Part shown: positions 35,695 through 44,027 of the stretch, in pieces | How the letters are laid out: each line of letters begins with the position of its first letter | Position numbering within the stretch: the stretch's first letter is position 1 | Source: Clostridiales bacterium | GTDB taxonomy: Bacteria > Bacillota > Clostridia > Lachnospirales > Cellulosilyticaceae | Reading direction: 5' to 3' | NCBI GenBank assembly: GCA_019418225.1 | Contig: DYCF01000003.1 | Span: 92,724-156,723, forward strand | Length of the DNA: 64,000 nt | The notes under the pieces: model-generated | What the model saw: the letters and a program-made list of their open reading frames with translations, nothing else | What the model was told of the DNA's origin: nothing | Database searches by the model: none | Position numbers and translations under genes: made by a program

Positions 35695-37839
35695 TTATTC
35701 AGTTGTTTTAACAATAACTTGGCTATTTTTTTCTATCTTAGTTCCACTACGTGGAATCTGACTAGTGATTTTGCCACTACCTGAGCCCTGAAGTACAAAG
35801 TCCTCGCCCAGTGCTGCTTTAGCTTCCTCTATGGTCATTCCCATAATATTGGGTACAGCCAACACATTTTTAGTATCTTGGGTTTCAACATATATCTTAA
35901 TCTTCGCCCCCTTAACAGCTGTTTCTCCTGCTTTAGGGTATTGAGAAGTTACTGTATTTCCAACACCTACAACTTCATAGTCTAATTCTGAACCAAATAG
36001 CGTATTGATTGCTGTATAAATATCTTTGTTACTTACATCTGGAATACTACTTGTTTTCACCTCATCTGTTGTCGCATTGTCACTAAGTTCAATTTCAAGA
36101 TAAGGTAAAATATTTTCCATCATCTCACTAAATGCTTTAGCTGGTGCACCTGTTCCTTCTGGAATATTATCAAGTGTAATAAGTCCTACTACTTGAGGAT
36201 TATTAATTGGGGCATAACCAATGAAAGAGAGTACATAATCCCCCTCTATACGACCTAACTTTTGAGCCGTACCAGTTTTACCACCAATATCATAGCCATT
36301 TACAGCTGCTGCATTACCTGTTCCAGTATCTACTACTTTCTTCATATACGCAGCTACTTTCTTAGAAGTTTCTGTAGAAATCACCTGTGCACGCACACGT
36401 CTTTCATGTTCATATAAAACTGTATTATCGGTATCCCTTATTTCTGATACTACATAAGGTTCTACAAGATATCCACCATTAACAACTGCTGAAAAAGCAT
36501 TAATAAGTTGAAGGGGTGTTGCTGTAAATCCTTGTCCCATTGAATATGTTGCCTTTTCAACTGGACCTAACTTACTATGTAATAAACCTGCATTATCACC
36601 TGGCAAGTTAACAGATGTTTTCGCTCCGAAGCCATAACGTTTGATATAATTAAGCACAACTTCTGAATCCATCTTTTTACTGATTTCAATCATACCTACA
36701 TTACAAGAATTGGCGAGTACATCTTCTATCGTTTGTACCCCATGTCCACCTGCTTTCCAGCAAGGAATCCTTGTATCTGCTACTGTAATAGCACCTGTAC
36801 AATTATAAGTTTCTGTGCCATCTATAATACCCTCATCCAAAGCTGCTGCTACAAATATTGGTTTAAAGGTAGAACCTGGCTCATATGTATATTGAATCCC
36901 ACGATTAATCCATGCTGCATTAAGTTTCTCATATTGCTGCTCACCAGTTAGCTTGTCCCAAGTCTCTTCACCTAACTGCATACTTAAGTCATTATAATGA
37001 TTCGGATCAAACTCAGGATAAGAATACATCGCATACACTTCACCTGTATTCGGATTCATAATGGTTGCAGAAGCATTTGCTGCACCATATTCTTCAATAT
37101 ACTTACGCATAGTTGTTTGCACATATTGCTGAATAATTTCATCTACGGTAAGCTTAACCGTTGCCCCGGCTTTACCTTCTTGTGTTTCCTTCGTTACAAT
37201 CTTAGAGTCCTGATATTGAGAAAAGATACGTCCTGGTACACCAGCTAAATACGTTTCATACTGCTGTTCAATACCATATTGTCCCACACCATCTTTATTA
37301 TAAAAACCAAGAAGCTGTGCTGCTAATGTTTCCTTTGGATACTTGCGGATATAAGTTTTCACCAAACTTACCCCACCTAATTCTCCAATTGTCTCACCTA
37401 CTTCAGTGTCAATATTTTTAGCCAACACTTTATAACCTGAAGTAGGATTTGCCTCTACTAACTTTTTAATCTCCTCAGCAGTTTTTCCAACTACTGGTGC
37501 TAACTTTTCATAAATTTCTTGACGTTTATTTTCATCTGTAATGGTTAAAACATCTTTAGGACTTAAAATAACGTTATAAGCAAGGACACTTGTTGCCAAT
37601 GTCTTATTATTACGGTCTACAATCGCACCACGTTGCGCCTCTACATCTGTCTCACCATTAATCATACGATTTGCAATAACCTTTTTATACTCTTCTCCAT
37701 GCACTGCTTGTATATACGCCACCCTACCAAATAAAAAGCACATGCAAAAAATAAAACAAAGACCTATTACAAGAATTCTACCATTCATACGTGGTCTAGC
37801 TGGTAAGGTAGTCTTTTTTCTTTTCTTATGTCTCTTCAT
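35695..37839 (-). CDS. pbpB: Class B penicillin-binding protein 2B/FtsI (division transpeptidase)
   Basis: Transpeptidase for septal peptidoglycan. The 714 residues comprise a basic cytoplasmic start, one membrane segment (ILVIGLCFIFCMCFLFGRV), a pedestal domain, a transpeptidase domain with STFK (Ser323), SCN and GGKTGTAQK, and two C-terminal PASTA domains. Length and two PASTA domains match Bacillus PBP2B (716). It follows ftsL with 14 bases between, in the usual order rsmH-ftsL-pbpB-spoVD. Confidence 0.95.
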   Translation of the reverse strand: MKRHKKRKKTTLPARPRMNGRILVIGLCFIFCMCFLFGRVAYIQAVHGEEYKKVIANRMINGETDVEAQRGAIVDRNNKTLATSVLAYNVILSPKDVLTITDENKRQEIYEKLAPVVGKTAEEIKKLVEANPTSGYKVLAKNIDTEVGETIGELGGVSLVKTYIRKYPKETLAAQLLGFYNKDGVGQYGIEQQYETYLAGVPGRIFSQYQDSKIVTKETQEGKAGATVKLTVDEIIQQYVQTTMRKYIEEYGAANASATIMNPNTGEVYAMYSYPEFDPNHYNDLSMQLGEETWDKLTGEQQYEKLNAAWINRGIQYTYEPGSTFKPIFVAAALDEGIIDGTETYNCTGAITVADTRIPCWKAGGHGVQTIEDVLANSCNVGMIEISKKMDSEVVLNYIKRYGFGAKTSVNLPGDNAGLLHSKLGPVEKATYSMGQGFTATPLQLINAFSAVVNGGYLVEPYVVSEIRDTDNTVLYEHERRVRAQVISTETSKKVAAYMKKVVDTGTGNAAAVNGYDIGGKTGTAQKLGRIEGDYVLSFIGYAPINNPQVVGLITLDNIPEGTGAPAKAFSEMMENILPYLEIELSDNATTDEVKTSSIPDVSNKDIYTAINTLFGSELDYEVVGVGNTVTSQYPKAGETAVKGAKIKIYVETQDTKNVLAVPNIMGMTIEEAKAALGEDFVLQGSGSGKITSQIPRSGTKIEKNSQVIVKTTE

Positions 37840-37853
37840 ACTTTTACCTACTT

Positions 37854-38285
37854 CTAATGATCGTATACAACATAACTATCTTTTTGTAATTCAATATACA
37901 CGATTTGATGTGCCATTGGCTCACTCATACCAAGTTCCTTTGACGCACGCTCTCGTATATAATCTAAATTAAGTTTTTCAGACATCTTAGCTTCTGTTAA
38001 ACTAATTTTACTTTTAGTATCTCTAATTTCATTTTTAATAACTCTTAACTCTTTTTGTCTTGCGCTAAACTCAGCATATTGATGAATATAAAAAAATGAA
38101 CCTAAGAAAACTAAGAGTCCACATAAAGAAACGTGCAACGCAAATCCAACATCTATTTTTTTTACATGCTTATTTCTACGTGAAGGTGTACGCGAAGGCG
38201 TTTGCAAAGGCGATTGTACATCATAATCATGTGCTGTACTACCATATTGATAGCCATAACTTCCTTTGAGCTTCTCTTCCATCAT
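37854..38285 (-). CDS. ftsL: Cell division protein FtsL
   Basis: Small bitopic divisome protein that forms a coiled coil with DivIC. The 143 residues have a basic cytoplasmic part (PSRRNKHVKK), one membrane segment (VGFALHVSLCGLLVFLGSFF) and an extracellular coiled coil (KELRVIKNEIRDTKSKISLT), ending MSEPMAHQIVYIELQ. Sequence conservation in this family is weak; the identification rests on architecture and position between rsmH and pbpB. The start may be either of two adjacent ATG codons; the second has better spacing from GGGGGAG. Confidence 0.88.
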   Translation of the reverse strand: MMEEKLKGSYGYQYGSTAHDYDVQSPLQTPSRTPSRRNKHVKKIDVGFALHVSLCGLLVFLGSFFYIHQYAEFSARQKELRVIKNEIRDTKSKISLTEAKMSEKLNLDYIRERASKELGMSEPMAHQIVYIELQKDSYVVYDH

Positions 38286-38316
38286 TCACTCCCCCTTTAT
38301 TGATGGCCCTTCAAAA

Positions 38317-39252
38317 TTATATTTTTTCCACAATCCTTAGTTTTGCACTTCTAGAACGTGGGTTAACCTCTATTTCCTCATCTAAAGGTAAAATCGGTTT
38401 ACGTGTAATGACCTTTACCTGTGGCAGCTTGCCACAAACACAAACTGGAAATTCCTTTGCACAAGTACATGGATTTTCTAATCTTCTAAAAGCTTGTTTT
38501 ACAATACGATCTTCTAATGAATGGAAAGTAATAATACATAGCCTTCCCCCTGATGCTAACTTGCTAACTACATCTTCAATAGTTGGCGCAATAATCTCAA
38601 GCTCGCGATTTACTGCAATCCGAATAGCTTGGAAAGTACGTTTTGCAGGATGTGGACCATCTTTTCTTGCACCTTGAGGAATAGCTTTTTTGATAACATC
38701 AACAAGTTCATAAGTTGTCACAATAGGCTTCTTAGCTCTTTCTTCTACTATAAACTGTGCCACGCGTTTTGCCCAACGTTCCTCACCATATTCTTTAATA
38801 ATACGGTACAATTCTTCTTCTGGCATTTCATTAACAACATCATATGCACTATATTTGCTATCTTGATTCATACGCATATCAAGTGGTGCATCGTGCATAT
38901 ATGAAAAACCGCGGTCTGCTTCATCTAACTGATGTGAAGATACACCAAGGTCAATAAGCATACCATCAATCTTCTCTACACCTAAAGACTCTAATACACT
39001 TGCTGTTTGTTCAAAATTGCTTTTCACAATACTTACTTTAGCTTTTACATCTTTTAGTCTCTCTCTAGAAACTGCTAGTGCATTGTTATCTTGATCAATC
39101 CCAATAAAATGGCCTTCTTCTGATAAATGACTACATACAACACTTGCATGTCCAGCACCACCTAATGTGCCATCTACATAAGTACCATTAGGTTTAATTG
39201 CTAAACCTTCAATACATTCATTCAATAAAACTGATACATGTTCAAACTTCAT
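38317..39252 (-). CDS. rsmH: 16S rRNA (cytosine-1402-N4)-methyltransferase RsmH (MraW)
   Basis: S-adenosylmethionine-dependent enzyme methylating the P-site region of 16S rRNA. The 311 residues begin FEHVSVLLNECIEGL and contain YVDGTLGGAGHASVVCS, DGMLIDLGVSSHQLDEADRG, RTFQAIRIAVNREL and FHSLEDRIVKQAFR. First gene of the dcw cluster here. mraZ, which usually precedes rsmH, is absent from the 680 bases upstream. Confidence 0.97.
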   Translation of the reverse strand: MKFEHVSVLLNECIEGLAIKPNGTYVDGTLGGAGHASVVCSHLSEEGHFIGIDQDNNALAVSRERLKDVKAKVSIVKSNFEQTASVLESLGVEKIDGMLIDLGVSSHQLDEADRGFSYMHDAPLDMRMNQDSKYSAYDVVNEMPEEELYRIIKEYGEERWAKRVAQFIVEERAKKPIVTTYELVDVIKKAIPQGARKDGPHPAKRTFQAIRIAVNRELEIIAPTIEDVVSKLASGGRLCIITFHSLEDRIVKQAFRRLENPCTCAKEFPVCVCGKLPQVKVITRKPILPLDEEIEVNPRSRSAKLRIVEKI

Positions 39253-39324
39253 TTCATCACCTTAAATTCCTAACTATTCCATTTACTTAGTTGACACCTT
39301 AAGCTGCCTTATTATAACTAATCT

Positions 39325-39480
39325 CCTTTTGCTCCCAACTTCTATACGATTTTTCATGTCTATAAATACTATGTCTTTTTCAATCTAAGAATATACCTTG
39401 AGATATAAGGCAAAATAAATCAAGTATTTAGAAGCATTTTTAGCTTTTAAACAAAAAGGGTATAGTGATACCCATTTTCT
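39325..39480 (+). ncRNA. Possible small RNA upstream of rsmH
   Basis: TTGACA at 39291-39296, 16 bases, TATAAC at 39313-39318 on the plus strand; the GGGTAT-AGTG-ATACCC hairpin at 39458-39473 is followed by a T-rich stretch. Together these would give a transcript of about 150 bases. No gene lies downstream to explain a plus-strand promoter. The hairpin could equally serve the minus strand, which also has TTTTT after it, so this is only a candidate. Confidence 0.25.
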
Positions 39481-39562
39481 TATATTTTATGACTTTATGG
39501 ATAAAATTTCAAGTTAAATTTAAACAAATGTTCATTTTACTAGGCTACACATTATTTCTATA

Positions 39563-39610
39563 CAAAAAAGCACCCATTAAATGTATAATCTTTCATTTAA
39601 TAGATGCTTA
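39563..39610 (-). terminator. Terminator after the Spo0E-like gene
   Basis: On the minus strand arms 39594-39608 and 39569-39583 pair over 15 positions when G-U pairs are counted, then TTTTTT follows. On the plus strand the same arms have three mismatches, so the element is specific for minus-strand RNA. Confidence 0.75.
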
Positions 39611-39650
39611 ATAAATGCTTCTTTATTATTTTATACTACATGTGACATGC

Positions 39651-39812
39651 CTAATGATTAGACATATTTTTGTAATACTTTACAATTTCTTTATCTAACT
39701 GGACACTAAGTTTATAAGCTGCACCACTTCTGCACCCTTTAGGCCCTGATGTTACAAGGAGCCGATTTAAGGCTTCTTGCATAGCTGCAATGCTATTCTT
39801 TCTGTTATTCAT
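39651..39812 (-). CDS. Small protein, probable Spo0E-like aspartyl-phosphate phosphatase
   Basis: A 53-residue reading frame starting MNNRKNSIAAMQEALNRLL and ending KLSVQLDKEIVKYYKNMSNH. AGGGGG lies 6 bases before the ATG, and a strand-specific terminator lies 41 bases after the stop, so it looks like a real monocistronic gene. The C-terminal pattern S-x-x-L-D-x-x-I-x-x-Y-Y-K resembles the SQELD motif of Spo0E family phosphatases, which remove phosphate from Spo0A. The loop between the two helices is longer and contains GPKGCRSGAA, unlike typical members. Function is an inference; the gene itself is well supported. Confidence 0.6.
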   Translation of the reverse strand: MNNRKNSIAAMQEALNRLLVTSGPKGCRSGAAYKLSVQLDKEIVKYYKNMSNH

Positions 39813-39932
39813 ATTAATCCCCCTTAATAATAAAACAAAACATTTTAAATATTTTTATTTTTTCTCTATAGAGGTATTATAAAACATAACATGGAAGAAA
39901 ACAACATTTATTTGTATAATTTGTATGAAAAT

Positions 39933-40781
39933 TTATACTTTTTTCCTTCTTCGACAAATCATCATACCAATTATTCCCATAATTACTGATAATATGGCGA
40001 TTATTTGAGAAATTGGGAAGTTAATTACAGGTACAATTAATTGATCCGTACGTAAACCTTCAATCCAAAAACGCCCCACACCATATCCCGCTAAATAAAG
40101 GAAAAATAATTCACCTGATGCTTTACGATATTTGCGGTAGACAAATAACAAAATAAGTACGCCTATATTCCAGCATGATTCATAAAAGAATGTTGGATGT
40201 ACTTGAATATATGTTTGTCCAAATGCTGTTTGTAGATGATTTAATACATCCTGTGAAATAGGGAGTTTCGCTTCACTTTGTAAAATACGCATTGCTAAAG
40301 GATTTTCTGTATAACCGCCAAAAGCCTCTTTATTTACAAAGTTACCATAGCGTCCTATAATTTGTCCTACAAGCAATCCATAAACTGCTATATCTGTAAA
40401 CTTCCAAAATGAAATCTTCTTATATTTCGTATAGATGACAGCTACAATTAATGACATTATGATTGCACCATAAATAGCAATACCACCTTGTCTAATATTA
40501 AAAATTTGCTTAGGGTTTGTACTATAATACTCCCAATTAAATAGCACATAATAAGCTCTTGCGCCTATCAATGCGAAAATAATATCATACAGTACAAAAT
40601 CTGTCATAATTTCAGGATCTACATTTTCTTTCTTTGCAATATAAACTGCCATTAAGGTTCCCAATATAATTCCAGAAGTAATGATAATGCCATACCAATA
40701 AATAGACACCCCAAAAACCTTAAATGCTATAGGGGAAATATTAAATGATAAATTAAGATGTGGAAAATATATATTTGGCAT
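39933..40781 (-). CDS. lgt: Prolipoprotein diacylglyceryl transferase
   Basis: Membrane enzyme that adds diacylglycerol to the lipobox cysteine of prolipoproteins. The 282 residues have seven membrane segments and the signature GRYGNFVNKEAFGG. The start at 40781 (MPNIYFPHLNLSFN) has AGGAGG six bases upstream; nine in-frame residues further upstream (MRKNKRRRI) would include that SD and are rejected. One likely substrate, a lipoprotein cellulase, is encoded at 53806. Confidence 0.95.
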   Translation of the reverse strand: MPNIYFPHLNLSFNISPIAFKVFGVSIYWYGIIITSGIILGTLMAVYIAKKENVDPEIMTDFVLYDIIFALIGARAYYVLFNWEYYSTNPKQIFNIRQGGIAIYGAIIMSLIVAVIYTKYKKISFWKFTDIAVYGLLVGQIIGRYGNFVNKEAFGGYTENPLAMRILQSEAKLPISQDVLNHLQTAFGQTYIQVHPTFFYESCWNIGVLILLFVYRKYRKASGELFFLYLAGYGVGRFWIEGLRTDQLIVPVINFPISQIIAILSVIMGIIGMMICRRRKKV

Positions 40782-40839
40782 AATTCTCCTCCTTTTGTTT
40801 TTTCTCATTATATGCCATTTGCCTCCTGATGTAAATGAG

Positions 40840-40868
40840 GTATAAATCTTTCATTTTCACTTATACTA
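40840..40868 (+). promoter_or_regulatory. Possible forespore (sigma-F/G type) promoter
   Basis: GTATA (40840-40844), 17 bases, TATACTA (40862-40868), close to the sigma-G pattern GYATR and CATNHTA. The predicted start falls almost on the ribosome-binding site of the gene at 40890, which weakens it. Confidence 0.25.
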
Positions 40869-40889
40869 CTCTTAAAAGGAGGTGTTAAG

Positions 40890-41057
40890 ATGCGCCAAAA
40901 GGCACGACATTATCGCGCAGTGCAACGCCAAAAAGAAGCAGAAAACATAGATGAACTTTATCCTGTTTGTTTAGACTACACTGCTCTAGCCGTTATTACA
41001 GGGCTTGCTACTTTTATCGGACTTTTAATAGGATTATGTTTATCGCATAATAAATAA
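40890..41057 (+). CDS. Small single-pass membrane protein, unknown function
   Basis: A 55-residue protein with an AAAAGGAGGTG ribosome-binding site six bases before the ATG. It starts with a strongly basic segment (MRQKARHYRAVQRQKEAEN), then DELYPVCLDYTALAVITG, and a hydrophobic segment (about residues 32-52) ending LSHNK. It would sit with its N-terminus inside. Not a family I recognise. The last codons lie in the left arm of a perfect 27-bp hairpin. It is transcribed divergently from lgt and ahead of ychF. Confidence 0.7.
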   Translation: MRQKARHYRAVQRQKEAENIDELYPVCLDYTALAVITGLATFIGLLIGLCLSHNK

Positions 41058-41097
41058 AACTGCATTTTATTGCAGTTTTATTTATTATGCGATAAAC
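41038..41097 (+). terminator. 27-bp perfect hairpin at the end of the small membrane protein gene
   Basis: Arms 41038-41064 and 41071-41097 are perfect complements with loop TTTTAT. The inner part (AAAACTGCA...TGCAGTTTT followed by ATTTATT) looks like an intrinsic terminator; the outer part extends it into the last six codons and stop. Confidence 0.7.
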
Positions 41098-41178
41098 TAT
41101 ACTATGGATGTTAAAAAAACTAACATATCAAAGCCACTTATTATTTTAAGAAATAATAAATGAGGAAGGATGAAACAT

Positions 41179-42273
41179 ATGAAACTCGGAATCGTAGGGC
41201 TTCCTAACGTAGGAAAAAGTACTTTATTTAATGCCCTTACAAAAGCAGGTGCAGAATCTGCAAACTATCCATTCTGTACAATCGAACCTAACGTAGGGGT
41301 TGTTGCTGTACCTGATAAAAGATTAGAAGTATTACGTGAAATGAATAACTCACAACGCGTATTACCTGCTGCTATAGAATTCGTTGATATCGCTGGTCTT
41401 ATCAAAGGGGCTAGTAAAGGTGAAGGTCTCGGAAACCAATTCTTATCACATATTCGTGAAGTAGATGCTATTGTACAAGTTGTACGTTGCTTCGAAGATG
41501 AAAATATTGTTCATGTTGATAAAGTAGTTGATCCAATCCGTGATATCGAAACAATCAACTTAGAACTTGCTTTCGCTGATATGGACGTTTTAGAACGCCG
41601 TATTGCAAAATCAGCTAAAGCTGCAAAAGCTGATAAAACAGTTGCTGCAGAAGTTGCTATTTTACAAGAAATCTATAGTGTACTTGAATCTGGTAAAGCT
41701 GCACGTACACTCTTAGGTGAAGATGAAGAAAAAGATGCCTTTATCACATCTCTTGGTCTTATCACTGCAAAACCAATGCTTTATGCAGCAAATATCTCTG
41801 AAGATGATTTAATCGGTGGTATTGAAAATGAATATGTAAAACGTGTACGTGAATTTTCTGCTACAGAAGGTTCTGAAACATTTGTAATTTGTGCTAAGAT
41901 CGAACAAGAACTCTCTGAACTTGATGAAGAAGAAAAAGCAATCTTCTTACAAGATTTAGGTCTTGATTCAACAGGCTTTGATCGTTTAGTAGCAGCAAGC
42001 TACAAGCTTCTTGGTCTTATCAGTTATCTTACAGCTGGTCCACAAGAAGTTCGTGCTTGGACAATTACAAAAGGAACTAAAGCACCAGGTGCTGCTGGTA
42101 AAATCCACTCTGACTTTGAAAGAGGATTTATCCGTGCAGAAGTTGTTAACTTTGATGACCTTGTTGCTTGTGGTTCTTACACTGCTGCCAAAGAAAAAGG
42201 CCTTGTTCGTCTTGAAGGTAAAGAATATGTTGTTCAAGATGGTGATATCATTCTCTTCAGATTTAACGTATAA
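41179..42273 (+). CDS. ychF: Redox-regulated ATPase YchF (Obg family)
   Basis: Ribosome-associated P-loop ATPase of the TRAFAC class. The 364 residues contain GIVGLPNVGKSTLFNALT, DIAGLIKGASKGEGLGNQFL, the NLEL-type motif at INLELAFADMDVLE, and the C-terminal TGS domain (RAWTITKGTKAPGAAGKIHS, FERGFIRAEVV). The start at 41179 has AGGAAGG nine bases upstream and gives the usual length; an ATG nine bases further up overlaps the SD. Very conserved gene, probably transcribed alone. Confidence 0.96.
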   Translation: MKLGIVGLPNVGKSTLFNALTKAGAESANYPFCTIEPNVGVVAVPDKRLEVLREMNNSQRVLPAAIEFVDIAGLIKGASKGEGLGNQFLSHIREVDAIVQVVRCFEDENIVHVDKVVDPIRDIETINLELAFADMDVLERRIAKSAKAAKADKTVAAEVAILQEIYSVLESGKAARTLLGEDEEKDAFITSLGLITAKPMLYAANISEDDLIGGIENEYVKRVREFSATEGSETFVICAKIEQELSELDEEEKAIFLQDLGLDSTGFDRLVAASYKLLGLISYLTAGPQEVRAWTITKGTKAPGAAGKIHSDFERGFIRAEVVNFDDLVACGSYTAAKEKGLVRLEGKEYVVQDGDIILFRFNV

Positions 42274-42293
42274 AAATCACTTAAAGATATCAT

Positions 42294-42333
42294 AAAAAAT
42301 GCTACTTCTCTATTAAACGAAGTAGCATTTTTT
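42294..42333. terminator. Bidirectional terminator between ychF and ytfJ
   Basis: A perfect stem AAAAAATGCTACTTC (42294-42308) with its complement at 42319-42333, loop of ten, T tracts on both strands. Ends two base pairs before the ytfJ stop. Confidence 0.85.
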
Positions 42334-42334
42334 A

Positions 42335-42808
42335 TTAGTCTTCCATTTGATGATATTTTTCTTCAGTCTCTGCAGAGGCTTTTTCTGTCTTATGTCCTTT
42401 GCTCTGTGTCCCTTTGTGATCTGTAAAACGTGATACAAACTCTGGTGCTTTAGATACAAGACCTGGAATCATATCAATAAGCTTTGTAATACTATCTTGA
42501 GATCTTGTATTAATAAGTTGTGTTGTACCATTTTGAATAACAAGCATTGCACTAGGTGTAATTTTAGCACCTACACCACCAGCTCCAGCGCCACTTCCAC
42601 CTTCTACATTTTTTTCACGTTCTTTTCTACGTTCAGTAAAATTATTACTTTCTGTAGAACCTGTAGCCGCTGCAAAACTTACATCTACAAGTGGTACTAA
42701 GATCGTATTATCAATATGAATAGGTTCTCCTACTACTGTTTTTGTTGTAATAAAATTTTCTAGTTGACTCATTAATCCATTTAAATCTTTATTAATCTTA
42801 TTTTCCAT
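42335..42808 (-). CDS. ytfJ: GerW family sporulation protein (YtfJ)
   Basis: YtfJ/GerW is a spore-coat or forespore protein needed for normal germination with some germinants in Bacillus. The 157 residues have the family core VGEPIHIDNTILVPLVDVSF, a glycine-rich GGSGAGAGGVGAKITPSAML and a C-terminal charged tail (TEKASAETEEKYHQ). The start overlaps the end of the DUF2953 gene by 11 bases; these two genes are paired in many spore-forming clostridia and bacilli. Confidence 0.9.
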   Translation of the reverse strand: MENKINKDLNGLMSQLENFITTKTVVGEPIHIDNTILVPLVDVSFAAATGSTESNNFTERRKEREKNVEGGSGAGAGGVGAKITPSAMLVIQNGTTQLINTRSQDSITKLIDMIPGLVSKAPEFVSRFTDHKGTQSKGHKTEKASAETEEKYHQMED

Positions 42809-43712
42809 CTTTCTCTTCCTTTCTTATCCTTAATATAAGTCTTATATACTCTCTTACTACTGGTCGGCACAAGAAAATTACAATACGCTTTAAAATGCCA
42901 AAAAGGTTAAATTTCCCCTTTGCTAAAAAGCCTCCCCATATGCCGTTTCTTTCAAAATCACCTTTTACAATACCATGCTTATAATATAGCGGATATAACA
43001 TTGTAAGTTTTGCAATTAACTCTCCTGTCTGTGCAGGGTCCTGGCCACCTATGATTACTTCATATGACCACTCTCTGGGTAAAATATATTTGATAATGCT
43101 TTTTACAACATACCAAACTTCCTTTATAAGCCTCCAAAAATTTTTTTCAAAAAGAAGTTCTTTAATTTGGTGTCTATCTAAATTCTTAGCAAAACTTTTT
43201 GTCTCATTTGTAACCTTATGAACTGCTTCTTCACTAGTTTCCTGGATATCTTCCATCACTGGCGTATCAATTTCTTCTTCATTTACGTCATGACTAGGCC
43301 TAGTTTGCTTAACTTTTGTTTTTTCCTGCATACTCTTTTGTGCTTGCTTCTTCATAGGCTGTAATGCCTTTTTAGAAATTTCATCCTTTGGGCCTTTATT
43401 TGTTTCATGCGCTTTAGGATGCTTCCTTGTAGAGGCTTGTTCTTTCTCAGCTTCTTCAATCTCACCTTCATAAAGCAGCTTTCCAAAAGCCTTAATTTCA
43501 TGTTTTTTATAATCTTTTTCTAGACAAAAGCGTCCACGAATCAAACCTAAATACGTGAACTTAATATCATATATAAGTTCATCATATTTTTCTAGATACA
43601 CTTCATATGAAATAGGGCATATAAGTATAATAAGTAACCCTAAAATAAGTAGGATGAGAAGTGCTAAGAGTACAACAAGGATTATTTTTATTATTAGCCA
43701 TAAAATACTCAT
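42798..43712 (-). CDS. DUF2953 domain-containing membrane protein
   Basis: A 304-residue protein with a very hydrophobic N-terminal segment (about residues 4-35), a cytoplasmic-type beta region (YDELIYDIKFTYLGLIRGRF), a charged low-complexity linker rich in Lys, Glu and Gln (about residues 80-175), and a C-terminal region with VWYVVKSIIKYILPREWSYE and VIIGGQDPAQTGELIAKLTM that is typical of DUF2953 (YtfI in Bacillus). Function unknown; the pairing with ytfJ suggests a sporulation role. Confidence 0.8.
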   Translation of the reverse strand: MSILWLIIKIILVVLLALLILLILGLLIILICPISYEVYLEKYDELIYDIKFTYLGLIRGRFCLEKDYKKHEIKAFGKLLYEGEIEEAEKEQASTRKHPKAHETNKGPKDEISKKALQPMKKQAQKSMQEKTKVKQTRPSHDVNEEEIDTPVMEDIQETSEEAVHKVTNETKSFAKNLDRHQIKELLFEKNFWRLIKEVWYVVKSIIKYILPREWSYEVIIGGQDPAQTGELIAKLTMLYPLYYKHGIVKGDFERNGIWGGFLAKGKFNLFGILKRIVIFLCRPVVREYIRLILRIRKEEKDGK

Positions 43713-43727
43713 TATACACCTCTTCTC

Positions 43728-44027
43728 TTATGTTTTTAGGCTTTCATAATCTTGCGCTTTTTGATTATAAATGGCATCAATCAGCACTGCTACTTGAGCT
43801 ACTGCAGCTTTTTTTGAGTGCGCTATACCCACCGCATAGCACTTTTCATGTTGCTGTTTTATTTGATGTGGTTCTAATATTTCAAATAACCACTGCTTCT
43901 TACTCCCAGTACAAATGATATAGCCATCTACACTGCACTTATTATAAAGTTTAAGGCGCATCGTCTGCCATTTATTCCATTTTACTTTTTCATCAATCCA
44001 TATATACTTTGATATTCTCATTGGCAT
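43728..44027 (-). CDS. Hypothetical protein, 99 residues
   Basis: I do not recognise this protein. It is basic, has no membrane segment, and contains a beta-rich part (MRLKLYNKCSVDGYIICTG), then WLFEILEPHQIKQQHEKC and an alanine-rich helix (AHSKKAAVAQVAVLIDAIYN). AAGGAAA lies six bases before the ATG. It ends 15 bases before the DUF2953 gene, so it is probably the first gene of a three-gene operon with DUF2953 and ytfJ. Confidence 0.65.
   Translation of the reverse strand: MPMRISKYIWIDEKVKWNKWQTMRLKLYNKCSVDGYIICTGSKKQWLFEILEPHQIKQQHEKCYAVGIAHSKKAAVAQVAVLIDAIYNQKAQDYESLKT

Larger units (their letters stand above)
39253..39650. other. Intergenic region upstream of rsmH
   Basis: About 400 bases without a protein gene. 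It must contain the dcw promoter on the minus strand, which I cannot place. On the plus strand it has a good promoter-like pair (39291-39318) and two hairpins (39458-39473 and 39569-39608), described separately. Confidence 0.5.
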
